Positions 8,910 to 17,347 of a stretch of 64,000 bases of DNA are shown here, piece by piece. The stretch lies in contig JAEUQC010000159.1 of NCBI GenBank assembly GCA_016789905.1, forward strand, positions 1-64,000. The letters are read 5' to 3'. Source of the DNA: Bryobacterales bacterium (lineage in GTDB: Bacteria > Acidobacteriota > Terriglobia > Bryobacterales > Bryobacteraceae). The translations under genes were made by a program, and so were the position numbers. The notes below the pieces were generated by a model. That model was not told the origin of the DNA and made no database searches. It saw only the letters and a program-made list of their open reading frames with translations. Position 1 is the stretch's first letter. Each line of letters opens with the position of its first letter.

Positions 8910-10007
8910 ATGAGCCTCACTCGCCGCATTTTTACGTCCGCCGCCGCCCTGACGCTGCCCGCCTGGGCGCAGAAACCGGCCGATAAGGGCCCGGAGGAAT
9001 CCGTTGAGGACCTGCCGAAGTTCGTTACTTTCACCCGCCAGGTGATCGCGCCGACAACGGTGACCGATAACAGCGGCCGGTATGTGAACGGCATTCCGCC
9101 GCATGAGTTCCGCCTGATCGACAAGGGCCGGGTGCAGAAGATCACGGTGGAAAGCGCCACGCAACCGCTATCGCTGGTGGTTTGCGTGCAAGCCAACAAC
9201 ACCGTGGAGCAGGTGCTGCCGAACATCAAGAAAATAGGCCCGCTATTGGAAGGAACGATCCTGGGAGCGAGCGGCCAGGCGGCCATTCTCGCGTTCGACC
9301 ATCGCATCCGGCTAATGCAGGACTGGACACGAGATGGCGACGCGATGACGAAGGCGTTGAACAAGATCAACGCCGGGTCAACCACCAGCGCAATGACCGA
9401 CGCGGTGATTCAGGCGGCGCGCATGTTGCGCAATCGCCCGAAGGAGCACAGGAAGGTCATCCTGTTGATCGCCGAGACCCGGGACAAGGGCAGCGAGGGG
9501 AAGACGCGACAGGCGTTGCTGGAGCTGCAATTTGGCAATATCGTGCTGTTTTCGCTGAACATCAACCGCTTGATGACCAGCCTGACCACCAGACAGCCGC
9601 CGCCCCGGCCGCCGTCGGTGCCCAGTTCGGCCCGCCACGTTCCGCCCGGGGGACTAAACACACCGGAGGCCGTGAATGCCTACACCGGGCACTACAACGG
9701 CAATGTGATGCCGCTGGTGGTGGAGGTCTTCCGGCAGGCGAAGAGCATCTTCGTCGACAACCAACTGGAGGCGTTTACCAAGAGCACGGGCGGGACGGAG
9801 CGGTCGTTCTTGTCCTACCGCGATTTGGAGCGGGTGGTGCTGGATATTGGCGAGGAGCTACAGAGCCAGTACATGATCAGCTATTCGCCCTCGAATCCGG
9901 ACGAGGGCGGCTACCACGAAATTACCGTGGAGGTGATCCGGGGCGGGTACAAGGTTCGCACGCGTCCCGGCTATTGGATGGCGGCGGTGCCGGAGCACAT
10001 GCGATAA
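8910..10007 (+). CDS. Secreted VWFA-related protein, acidobacterial type
   Basis: A signal peptide (MSLTRRIFTSAAALTLPAWA) precedes a 340-residue domain like the VWFA-related family expanded in Acidobacteriota (TIGR03436-type). These begin with a strand block (VTDNSGRYVNGIPPHEFRLI) and a degenerate von Willebrand A fold, and end with a conserved GYHEITVEVIRGGYKVRTRPGYW tail, of which the final RTRPGYW is clear here. The usual MIDAS DXSXS is degenerate (LVVCVQANNT), so metal binding is doubtful. The family's function is unknown; an envelope or adhesion role is often guessed. It starts 12 bp after moaC and ends before a strong terminator. Confidence 0.88.
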   Translation: MSLTRRIFTSAAALTLPAWAQKPADKGPEESVEDLPKFVTFTRQVIAPTTVTDNSGRYVNGIPPHEFRLIDKGRVQKITVESATQPLSLVVCVQANNTVEQVLPNIKKIGPLLEGTILGASGQAAILAFDHRIRLMQDWTRDGDAMTKALNKINAGSTTSAMTDAVIQAARMLRNRPKEHRKVILLIAETRDKGSEGKTRQALLELQFGNIVLFSLNINRLMTSLTTRQPPPRPPSVPSSARHVPPGGLNTPEAVNAYTGHYNGNVMPLVVEVFRQAKSIFVDNQLEAFTKSTGGTERSFLSYRDLERVVLDIGEELQSQYMISYSPSNPDEGGYHEITVEVIRGGYKVRTRPGYWMAAVPEHMR

Positions 10008-10020
10008 ATCTTTTTAGGGA

Positions 10021-10062
10021 GCAAGAAAAAGGCCCTCGCCGCGGCGAGGGCCTTTTTCTTGC
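10021..10062. terminator. Perfect 42-bp palindromic terminator, probably bidirectional
   Basis: Two 20-nt arms, GCAAGAAAAAGGCCCTCGCC and its exact complement, flank a 2-nt centre. Read in either direction this gives a GC-rich stem preceded by A's and followed by T's. It lies between the stop of the VWFA-related gene (10007, plus) and that of the oxidase subunit IV gene (10077, minus), so it can end both operons. Confidence 0.93.
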
Positions 10063-10076
10063 TCAGTGGCTTTCAG

Positions 10077-10451
10077 CTAGTGCGATGGCGCGGGCGCGGC
10101 CGCGGGCGCCGCCTTCGCGGCGGCCGGTTGCGCCTGCATACGAAGCCCATACGGGACCACCTTGTCGCGGGACCCGATGTCGATCAAAGGGAACAGCAGG
10201 AACAGGCCCAGGAAGATCAGCGACGTAACGAAGATGATCGCGTTGACCGGCGGATCGTGACGAAGGTGCATGAAGAACAGAGCCACCAAAGTCGCTTTCA
10301 CTGTTGCTATGAGCACGGCAATGATTAGATTGATGCTGCTGGATCCGAAGTTCACGTAAGCGGCGCCTACTGTGACGATGGTCAAGAACAGCAGCGCCAG
10401 AAGGACGACGACGTAGATGCGGGCCGAAGAAGAGTGTACGTGTTCGCTCAT
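10077..10451 (-). CDS. Cytochrome c oxidase subunit IV (caa3 type)
   Basis: A 124-residue membrane protein with three predicted helices (residues about 13-33, 41-62 and 71-93), typical of the small prokaryotic subunit IV of caa3 and bo3 oxidases. The HSSSARIYVVVLLALLFLTI start and VKATLVALFFMHLRHDP segment are characteristic. The C-terminal 20 residues are Ala/Pro rich. It is the last gene of the respiratory operon and supports oxidase assembly; it holds no cofactor. The gap to subunit III is only 7 bp. Confidence 0.92.
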   Translation of the reverse strand: MSEHVHSSSARIYVVVLLALLFLTIVTVGAAYVNFGSSSINLIIAVLIATVKATLVALFFMHLRHDPPVNAIIFVTSLIFLGLFLLFPLIDIGSRDKVVPYGLRMQAQPAAAKAAPAAAPAPSH

Positions 10452-10458
10452 ATGTTTC

Positions 10459-11124
10459 CTAGCTCACCAGATACAGCAACGGGAAGAGGTAGATCCAGAT
10501 CAAATCAACCAAGTGCCAGTAGAGGCCCACTAGATCCACCGGCGTGTAGTAGGCGCTGCTAAACTCCCCGCGCATCGCCCGGAGCATGATCCAAGTGATG
10601 AGGGCCATGCCAACGACCACGTGGAAGCCGTGCAGACCAGTCATGGCAAAGTAAAACCCGAAGAACATCGCTTGCTGGGGCGGGCCGCCGCCGTGATAGC
10701 TGAAGTGCGTACCGGGGAGCAGACCGTCATGGAATTTGTGCGAGTACTCGAAGTACTTAATGACGAGAAAGCCCGCGGCGAAAACGAGCGTGCCCAACAG
10801 GTAGCGCACCGTTTTTGCCTTTTCGCTTTGCGAAGCGGCATGAACGGCCATCACCATGGTGAAGCTGGAACAGAGCAGGAACACCGTATTGACGGCGCCC
10901 ATGATGCGGTCCAAGTGATGGTGGCCGGCCACCCAGGCTTCCGGGTAGACGCTCTGCATAAGGCCGTAGCCCACGAAGAGCCCGCCGAACATCAGAATTT
11001 CGGTGGCCAGGAATAGCCACATGCCCAGCTTCGAGGTGTCAAACTGCTGCTCGGCGTTGATGAAGTGATGCTGCCGGAACGAGGGTTCCGCGCCGTGTCC
11101 GGCAACGTGCGATTCAGAGCTCAT
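10459..11124 (-). CDS. ctaE: Cytochrome c oxidase subunit III
   Basis: A 221-residue, five-helix membrane protein of the haem-copper oxidase subunit III family. WLFLATEILMFGGLFVGYGL, FGFYFAMTGLHGFHVVVGMA and the closing YWHLVDLIWIYLFPLLYL are the family signatures. Subunit III stabilises the catalytic core in the cytoplasmic membrane. It sits 2 bp after the subunit I stop and 7 bp before subunit IV, inside the caa3 block. Confidence 0.97.
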   Translation of the reverse strand: MSSESHVAGHGAEPSFRQHHFINAEQQFDTSKLGMWLFLATEILMFGGLFVGYGLMQSVYPEAWVAGHHHLDRIMGAVNTVFLLCSSFTMVMAVHAASQSEKAKTVRYLLGTLVFAAGFLVIKYFEYSHKFHDGLLPGTHFSYHGGGPPQQAMFFGFYFAMTGLHGFHVVVGMALITWIMLRAMRGEFSSAYYTPVDLVGLYWHLVDLIWIYLFPLLYLVS

Positions 11125-11126
11125 GC

Positions 11127-12782
11127 TTAGTGATGTCCCTTCACGGACGGCTCAAAAGGCCTGTAATAGTCGTACGGTTCCGCGGTGACGACGGGAACTT
11201 CGTGGAAATTGTGCGTTATCGGAGGCGAGGCGATCTGCCATTCCAGGCTCCGGCCATGCCACGGATTGGCTGGCGCATCAAACTTCTTGCGCAGCGAGGC
11301 GAACAGGTAGCCCGCCATGATGATGAACCCAAGCGCCAGAATCCAGGAGCCGACGGTGGAAACCTGATGGAGGAAGGTGAATTCCGGCAGGTAGTTGTAA
11401 TACCGGCGGGGCATTCCGCGGCTGCCAAGAAGGAACTGCGGCAGGAAGGTGGTATTGAAGCCAATGAACACCAACACTGCGGCGATGCGCGCGGCGCTTT
11501 CGTTGTACATGCGGCCAAACATCTTGGGCCACCAGTAGTGCAGCCCAGCGAGGAACGCGATCGCCGTTGACCCCATCATGACGTAGTGGAAGTGCGCCAC
11601 TACGAAGTAGGTGTCATGCAGGTGGATGTCGACGGACATCGCGCCCAGGAAGAGGCCGGTCAATCCGCCGATGCCGAACAGGATCAGGAACATCAGAGCG
11701 TACAGCATGGGTGCTTCCAGAGAGATGGACCCTTTGTACATGGTGGTGATCCAGTTAAACACCTTGATGGCCGAAGGAATGCCGACTAAAAACGTGAGGA
11801 ACGAGAAGATGGCACCCGCCAGTTGCGATTGGCCGCTGGTGAACATGTGGTGGCCCCAGACGACGAAGCTGACGATGGCAATAGCCACTGAAGAGAACGC
11901 CGTGGCTTTGTATCCGAAGAAAGTCTTCTGCGACATGGTAGGGATGACTTCGGAAATGATCGCCATGCCAGGGAGGATCATGATATACACGGCCGGGTGC
12001 GAGTAGAACCAGAAAAAGTGCTGGAACAGAACCGGATCGCCGCCGAGCTTCGGATCGAAAACGCCGACGCCGAAGGTGCGTTCCATGATGAGCAACAGCA
12101 GCGTGATGGCGAGCACCGGCGTGGCCAGCACCTGGATGATGGCGGTGGCATACATGCCCCAAACGAAGAGCGGCATCTTAAACCAGCCCATGCCCGGGGC
12201 GCGCAGCTTATGCACAGTGGCGATGAAGTTCACGCCGGTCAGAATGGAAGAGAAGCCCAAGACGAACGCGGCGAAGGTCATCAGCGCGACGGAGCCATCG
12301 GTGGTGGTTGAGTACGGCGTATAGAAAGTCCAGCCGGTGTCCACGCCGCCGGTGACCATGGCGGTGACGGCGATGAGCGCGCCAGTGACGTACACCCAGA
12401 AACTAGCGAGATTTAGCCTGGGAAAAGCCACGTCCTTGGCGCCCAGCATGATGGGCAGCACGAAATTCCCCAAAGCCGCCGGGATGGAAGGAATGATGAA
12501 CAGAAACACCATGATGGCGCCATGCAGTGTGAACACCTTGTTATAGGTCTGCGCGTCCATCATCGCCTTCGACGGATCCGAAGAGAACAGTTCCATACGG
12601 ATCAGCAGCGCGAACACGCCGCCCAGAAAGAACATGAACAAAACGGACCACAAGTACATCACGCCCAGTTTTTTGTGGTCGACGGTGGTCATCCACGAAA
12701 GCAGAGATCCGTCGTGCAAATAATCGACGTCGTGATGCTCGCCGTGGCCGTGCGCTTTTGGTGTTGCTACGGTATCAGCCAT
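11127..12782 (-). CDS. ctaD: Cytochrome c oxidase subunit I (type A2 haem-copper oxidase)
   Basis: This is the catalytic subunit that reduces O2 and pumps protons. The 551-residue sequence has about 12 helices. Ligands visible include His87 (TLHGAIM, haem a), His262 of CuB, the His-His pair at 311-312 (WGHHMF) and the DTYFVVAHFHYV segment near the C-terminal third, which supplies the haem a3 and haem a ligands. Residues 260-266 read YSHPAVY rather than GHPEVY. This marks the A2 subfamily, in which a Tyr-Ser pair replaces the glutamate of the D-channel, as in the Rhodothermus caa3 enzyme. It lies between subunits II and III. Confidence 0.97.
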   Translation of the reverse strand: MADTVATPKAHGHGEHHDVDYLHDGSLLSWMTTVDHKKLGVMYLWSVLFMFFLGGVFALLIRMELFSSDPSKAMMDAQTYNKVFTLHGAIMVFLFIIPSIPAALGNFVLPIMLGAKDVAFPRLNLASFWVYVTGALIAVTAMVTGGVDTGWTFYTPYSTTTDGSVALMTFAAFVLGFSSILTGVNFIATVHKLRAPGMGWFKMPLFVWGMYATAIIQVLATPVLAITLLLLIMERTFGVGVFDPKLGGDPVLFQHFFWFYSHPAVYIMILPGMAIISEVIPTMSQKTFFGYKATAFSSVAIAIVSFVVWGHHMFTSGQSQLAGAIFSFLTFLVGIPSAIKVFNWITTMYKGSISLEAPMLYALMFLILFGIGGLTGLFLGAMSVDIHLHDTYFVVAHFHYVMMGSTAIAFLAGLHYWWPKMFGRMYNESAARIAAVLVFIGFNTTFLPQFLLGSRGMPRRYYNYLPEFTFLHQVSTVGSWILALGFIIMAGYLFASLRKKFDAPANPWHGRSLEWQIASPPITHNFHEVPVVTAEPYDYYRPFEPSVKGHH

Positions 12783-12796
12783 GTGTCCTCCTGGCC

Positions 12797-13738
12797 CTAC
12801 TTCAATTCCTTGATATAGGCGATTACGCCCTTAATTTCGATTTCGCGGAGCAGCCCCTGGAAGGTGGGCATAACCGGCTCGTAACCGGCGACAACCTTCG
12901 CCTGCGGGTTCAGGATGGACTCGCGAATGTAGTTTTCGTCGGCGACGGCGGTGCTGCCGTCCTTGAATTTCTCGGTGCGGCCGAAGAGCCCCTTAAAGCT
13001 CGGGCCCTCACCCTTGGAACCATCGATCGTGTGGCAAGAATTGCAGCCCTTCATCTCCCAAACCATCTTGCCGAGGTCGGCCGGCTTCATTTTGTAGAGT
13101 TCTTCGTCACCCTTCTCGAGCCATTCCGCGTATTTCGCGGGCGAATCCACAAACAGATCGCCTAACATGCCAGAGTGATCGCGGCCACAGTATTCGGCAC
13201 AGAACACCTGATGCTTGCCGGCCACGGTGGCGGTGAAGTTCAAGTCCACGTACCGGCCGGGAATCACGTCCTGCTTGATTCGCAACGCGGGGATAAAAAA
13301 GGCATGCAGGACATCTTCGCTCGTCATAATCAGGCGGATCGGCTTATTCACCGGAACGTGAAGTGAGCGGATGGAGCGGGTGCCATCGGGATACTCGAAC
13401 GTCCAGTTCCACTTCTTACCGGTGACGTGAATTTCCAGCGCATCGTTCGGGGCGACGTTGGCGGCCGCATAGTCGTTGAACGACCAGAAGAAGATGCCGA
13501 TTACGATCATCAGAGGGATGATACTCCACACCAGTTCCAGCGCCAGATTGTGTTGGAAGTTGATGGTCAGCACCCCTTCCTTCCTCCGTTTATACTTCCA
13601 GGCGAACAGCACTGTCAGATACACAATCAGGACGAAAAATGCCGACGTCAGCAATAGGATGAAGACGTACAAATTATCGACTTTGGCCGCATGCTCACTG
13701 GCCTGTAACGGCATCATCCATTCGCGTAACCAATTCAT
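12797..13738 (-). CDS. ctaC: Cytochrome c oxidase subunit II fused to cytochrome c (caa3)
   Basis: The 313-residue protein has two N-terminal helices (about 24-48 and 67-87), a cupredoxin domain with the CuA ligands His145, Cys180, Glu182, Cys184, His188 and Met191 (FCAEYCGRDHSGM), and a C-terminal cytochrome c domain with CNSCH at 232-236. The fused cytochrome defines a caa3 oxidase and lets the complex take electrons directly from complex III or its cytochrome. It follows the SCO gene by 10 bp; SCO proteins deliver copper to exactly this CuA site. Confidence 0.96.
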   Translation of the reverse strand: MNWLREWMMPLQASEHAAKVDNLYVFILLLTSAFFVLIVYLTVLFAWKYKRRKEGVLTINFQHNLALELVWSIIPLMIVIGIFFWSFNDYAAANVAPNDALEIHVTGKKWNWTFEYPDGTRSIRSLHVPVNKPIRLIMTSEDVLHAFFIPALRIKQDVIPGRYVDLNFTATVAGKHQVFCAEYCGRDHSGMLGDLFVDSPAKYAEWLEKGDEELYKMKPADLGKMVWEMKGCNSCHTIDGSKGEGPSFKGLFGRTEKFKDGSTAVADENYIRESILNPQAKVVAGYEPVMPTFQGLLREIEIKGVIAYIKELK

Positions 13739-13748
13739 AGTGTCTTCC

Positions 13749-14540
13749 TTAAGAAACCTGCTCCCGCTCCCGCCGCCAGAACTTCATCAGCGTAGCGCCC
13801 AAAATCAATAGAGTCATTGCCCCGCCCGCTCGCATGATGTTCCGTGCGGTCATCACGTAGCTGCGCGCGTTGGCGTCATACTGGAAGCAGTAGAGTAGCA
13901 TCTGCTCCATTTTGGTTCCCTGCAACCGGCCCTGCGCAGCCTCGGTTAATCCGAGCCGCAGATCGAACGGCTTGTACTTGATGCCATACAGATACCGGGC
14001 CACCTTGCCCTCCGGCGTCAACAGGATGATGGCGGCGGTGTGGGCATACTGGCTGCGTCCGGTGTCCCAACGATACTTGTAGCCGACCTGCGCGGCCAGC
14101 TTCTTGGCGCTGTCGCCGGCATCGGTTAGAAAATGCCATCCGGGCGCCGGGCGATCGAAGCTCGCCATATAGGCCTGCTTCTTGGCCGCGGCCAACTCGT
14201 GTGTCTCACGCGGATCGAAGCTGATGGTTAGAACTTCATACTCCTTCCCCGGCGTCCAGTCCAGATCGCGCATGCTGGACGTCACCCCATTCAAAACCAT
14301 CGAACAGAGCATCGGGCAGGAGTAATAAACAAAATTCAGAATGACCGGGCGGCCCTGATTCAAAAACGACCGCAGGGGAACCGGCCGGCCGCTTTCGGTC
14401 ACGAATTCGATCGATCCGTCGACAATCGTGCCAAGCTTCTCATCCACGCCAACCTCTTCGAGTTCGCGCGGCGTCTTGTTGATCTGCGCAGGGAGGGTCA
14501 TCCCGGCGGCCAACAGTAGACTGAGAAGCATTTTCATCAT
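13749..14540 (-). CDS. SCO1/SenC-family copper chaperone
   Basis: The 263-residue protein has a signal peptide, a thioredoxin-like domain with the copper-binding CPMLC motif (Cys75 and Cys79) and the partner His167 in SQYAHTAAI. The C-terminus carries a predicted helix (about 238-254) and a basic tail, so it is membrane-anchored at that end. SCO proteins load Cu into the CuA centre of oxidase subunit II. It sits just upstream of subunit II in the same operon, which supports that role. Confidence 0.94.
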   Translation of the reverse strand: MMKMLLSLLLAAGMTLPAQINKTPRELEEVGVDEKLGTIVDGSIEFVTESGRPVPLRSFLNQGRPVILNFVYYSCPMLCSMVLNGVTSSMRDLDWTPGKEYEVLTISFDPRETHELAAAKKQAYMASFDRPAPGWHFLTDAGDSAKKLAAQVGYKYRWDTGRSQYAHTAAIILLTPEGKVARYLYGIKYKPFDLRLGLTEAAQGRLQGTKMEQMLLYCFQYDANARSYVMTARNIMRAGGAMTLLILGATLMKFWRREREQVS

Positions 14541-14548
14541 CGCAATTC

Positions 14549-14980
14549 TTACTTCGCAGGCGCGGCTGGAGCGGCGGGCACAGCAGGAGCCGCGGCCGCA
14601 TCTTCCGCCTTCTTCACCGGATAGGAAGCGGTGGGATAGGCGAACTTGCCCTCTTTGGCTTCGGCCGCCACCAGTTCCATCGCACGGGCGACAGGAATGC
14701 GGACGGTGCCGGCAGCCTTGTCGGCGATGCCATAACTGTGAAGCGACTTATCCTCTTTCGCGCGCAAATCGAGAAGATCCTGCGAAACGGGGGCCAACTG
14801 CGTCTCTTCTACGATGCGGCCGACGTAGGTGTTGTAGTAAAAAGTAACGCCCGCGATCACCACCGTGAGAATCAACAGGATGCTGAAAATGTTCGCGAGA
14901 ATCGGGACGGTTAACGGCTCGGACCGGTCGTAGCCAAGGTCGGCGCTAACGGGCGGTTTCGACTTCACGGGATTAGACAT
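14549..14980 (-). CDS. Small single-helix membrane protein of the complex III operon
   Basis: The 143-residue protein has one predicted helix at about residues 29-50 (IFSILLILTVVIAGVTFYYN), a periplasmic or cytoplasmic tail, and an Ala/Pro-rich C-terminus. I do not recognise a named family. Alternative complex III structures contain small single-helix subunits beyond ActA-F, and this gene overlaps the end of actF by 8 bp. An accessory subunit of the complex or of the complex III-oxidase supercomplex is therefore possible. That role is inferred from position only. Confidence 0.8.
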   Translation of the reverse strand: MSNPVKSKPPVSADLGYDRSEPLTVPILANIFSILLILTVVIAGVTFYYNTYVGRIVEETQLAPVSQDLLDLRAKEDKSLHSYGIADKAAGTVRIPVARAMELVAAEAKEGKFAYPTASYPVKKAEDAAAAPAVPAAPAAPAK

Positions 14981-16190
14981 TCTGGAACTCCAATCCTTTC
15001 TTGAACCGGGGGTCGCCCACCGGCGCGATGACTACCTTGCGCAGGCGCATCCAGAAAGCCAAGGCCAGCGTTCCCAGAACGGCCGCCATCGTCGCCAGGT
15101 CAATCCAGTGCGGCGCGACACCATTCTTCTGGAAGTTTGGCATCACCAGCCAGTAGATGTCCACGTAGTGCATAACGAGAATCCAGATGGTCGCAAACCG
15201 GAGCACATTCAGCGTCCGCTTGCTGTTGCGGGCCAGCAGCACAAGGAAGGTGATCAGGAAGTGGCCGAACACCAGAATCCCGCTGACAGCTTCCCAGGTT
15301 CCGGTGCGCCGGGCCAGGAAGAATACGGTTTCTTCCGGCAGGTTCGCGTACCAGATGAGCATGTATTGAGAGAACGCGATGTAGGCCCAAAACACCGTGA
15401 GCGCGAACATCCACTTGCCAAGGTCATGGTAATGCTCCGTGGTCACCGAATTGGCCATGATGCCATTGGCGCGGAAGCGTAGAAAGATGAAGGTGAGCAG
15501 GGCAAAGAAACCCCAGGCGCCGCCGGCCATGCAGTACACACCAAACATAGTGGAGTACCAGTGTGGATTGAGCGACATCACCCAATCGACGCTGGCGAGC
15601 GACGAGGTGAGGAAGAACACCAACATGCCCGGGGCGCTCCAGCGTTCGTTGGAGAACGTCGGCTCCAAAGCCTTCGTCGCGTCCTGTGCGCGGGAGTTCG
15701 AATACAGCCGCCACGCCCAGAAGGTCCAGATGCAGAAGTAGGCCACGGCCCGGACATAGAACAGTTTCGGATTCAAATAGAGTTCGTACACCGGAACCTT
15801 CAGCTTCAGCAGTTCTTTGGCGACAAACTCGGGATGCGACCATTCGTATAGGCTGTGCACACCCAGCGCGATCGGAATAAACAGTAGCCCCAGAACCGGC
15901 AGCGACAGCATGATGTTTTCCATGATGCGGCGCACCGGAACGCTCCAGGCGGACCCGGTCAGGTGCTGGATCATCGTGAACAGCGCCGCGCCGATGGCAA
16001 TGGAGAACGCGAAAAAGAAGGCTACCAGGTAGGACTGAAAAAACTGGTCGTGGTTGGAGGCGTAGCCCGCCAAAGCGGCGCCCCAGCCGAGCAGGAAGAA
16101 CGCACCGAGTACGTTCCGGCCCCGATCCCAGATGGCGTCAGGAATGTAATAGCTATCCTGCTGCGCGTTGTGGTGATGAGAGTGGCTCAT
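14973..16190 (-). CDS. actF: Alternative complex III subunit ActF (NrfD-like)
   Basis: A 405-residue polytopic membrane protein with about ten helices, related to NrfD/PsrC proteins and to ActC upstream. In alternative complex III the two NrfD-like subunits form the membrane core; ActF has lost quinone-site residues kept by ActC in characterised enzymes. I place the start at the ATG at 16190 (MSHSHHHNAQQDSYY), 6 bp after the actE stop. The open frame to 16289 would overlap actE and has no support. The His-rich start is a possible metal-binding tag. Confidence 0.93.
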   Translation of the reverse strand: MSHSHHHNAQQDSYYIPDAIWDRGRNVLGAFFLLGWGAALAGYASNHDQFFQSYLVAFFFAFSIAIGAALFTMIQHLTGSAWSVPVRRIMENIMLSLPVLGLLFIPIALGVHSLYEWSHPEFVAKELLKLKVPVYELYLNPKLFYVRAVAYFCIWTFWAWRLYSNSRAQDATKALEPTFSNERWSAPGMLVFFLTSSLASVDWVMSLNPHWYSTMFGVYCMAGGAWGFFALLTFIFLRFRANGIMANSVTTEHYHDLGKWMFALTVFWAYIAFSQYMLIWYANLPEETVFFLARRTGTWEAVSGILVFGHFLITFLVLLARNSKRTLNVLRFATIWILVMHYVDIYWLVMPNFQKNGVAPHWIDLATMAAVLGTLALAFWMRLRKVVIAPVGDPRFKKGLEFQNV

Positions 16191-16195
16191 GATGT

Positions 16196-16804
16196 TTATC
16201 GCACCTCCGCGCGCAGATTTTCCGGGACATCTTCGATTTTGGCCCCGCCGGCTCGTTGCAGCACGCGGAGGTAACCGATGATGGCCCACCGGTCCGCGTC
16301 CGAAACCTGATTGCGGTAACCCATCATCGTGCGCCGTCCGTCACTGGCGATGGAGTAAAGTTCCCCGTCGTTCTTGTCCCGCGTTTCCTGCTTGTGCAGG
16401 TTCGCCGGCTGGAATACCGCGCCGGCCCGCTTGCCGACAATGCCGCCGCCGGAGGCGGTGCGATCGTGGCAGGGAGCGCAGTAGATGTTGAACTGTTTCT
16501 GGCCCTGCAGAAGCGTTTTCTGGTTGAGTTCCAAAGGATTCTTGCCGACGTACTGGCCGCCGGAATGGCCCAGATGGTAACCCTCATCCTGGACGAAGCC
16601 TTCGCGGGCAATTGTCCCGGCTACCGGCCGCCGGCTGGCCGAGCGGTCGGCGAAAAGGGGGCTTTCTTGCTGCGGCTTATACTTCTCCTGGATCTTCATG
16701 TCTGGAATGATCCACAATGGCGGCGTATCTTTGCCCGCGCCGGGTCCGCATCCGCTGAGTCCGGCGGCAAGGGCGATGAGAAGGAACGTAGTGAGCAGTC
16801 GCAT
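16196..16804 (-). CDS. actE: Alternative complex III subunit ActE, monohaem cytochrome c lipoprotein
   Basis: The 202-residue protein starts with a lipoprotein signal (LLIALAAGLSGC, lipobox Cys19) and has one haem site, CAPCH at 109-113, with a candidate Met ligand in RRTMMGYRNQ. This is the ActE pattern: a periplasmic, lipid-anchored monohaem cytochrome thought to hand electrons to the oxidase or a soluble carrier. It lies 3 bp after actD and just before actF. Confidence 0.94.
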   Translation of the reverse strand: MRLLTTFLLIALAAGLSGCGPGAGKDTPPLWIIPDMKIQEKYKPQQESPLFADRSASRRPVAGTIAREGFVQDEGYHLGHSGGQYVGKNPLELNQKTLLQGQKQFNIYCAPCHDRTASGGGIVGKRAGAVFQPANLHKQETRDKNDGELYSIASDGRRTMMGYRNQVSDADRWAIIGYLRVLQRAGGAKIEDVPENLRAEVR

Positions 16805-16807
16805 TCG

Positions 16808-17347
16808 TTACGCCTCGATCAATTCCAGTTTGTCCGCCCCGTGCGCAGCAAGGAAATCCCGCGTGCCGGTGGCGTCAAACTCCCGGTCGCTGGCTTCGAT
16901 CACCAGAACGAACCGGTCGTCGGTGATGGCGCGGTGGCCGGAGTAGTTGAAAATTGGGTGGTGCAACCGCGGCAGGCCGTTCAACCCGATCATGCCGAAT
17001 ACGGCGACAAATGCCGAGAGCAACACAGTCAATTCGAAGATGATCGGTATGGACGGCTCCAGGGCGAAGAACGGTTTGCCCGCGATCACCAGCGGATAGG
17101 CGACGGCGCCCGTCCACCACTGCAACCAGACAGCGATCGCCATGCCGGTGGCCGAACCGCACAACACCAGGTAGCCCAGAATGGAGGGCTTGGCGCCCAT
17201 CGCATCGTCGATCCCGTGGATCGGAAACGGCGTGTAGGCCTCCATCTTCGAGTAGCCCGCTTTGCGCGCCGCCCGGATGGCGTCCATCAGTTTATCGGGC
17301 GAATCGAAATCCGCCACCAGGCCGTGAATGGAAGGTTTTTCAGCCAT
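16808..17347 (-). CDS. actD: Alternative complex III subunit ActD (DUF3341)
   Basis: The 179-residue protein opens with a small ferredoxin-like cytoplasmic domain (SIHGLVADFDSPDKLMDAIR, then MEAYTPFPIHGIDDAM) and has two central helices (about 56-78 and 99-124). This is the ActD/DUF3341 layout. The first base of its ATG is the last base of the actC stop codon (TAATG at 17347), so translation is coupled. It holds no cofactor and is structural in the known complexes. Confidence 0.94.
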   Translation of the reverse strand: MAEKPSIHGLVADFDSPDKLMDAIRAARKAGYSKMEAYTPFPIHGIDDAMGAKPSILGYLVLCGSATGMAIAVWLQWWTGAVAYPLVIAGKPFFALEPSIPIIFELTVLLSAFVAVFGMIGLNGLPRLHHPIFNYSGHRAITDDRFVLVIEASDREFDATGTRDFLAAHGADKLELIEA

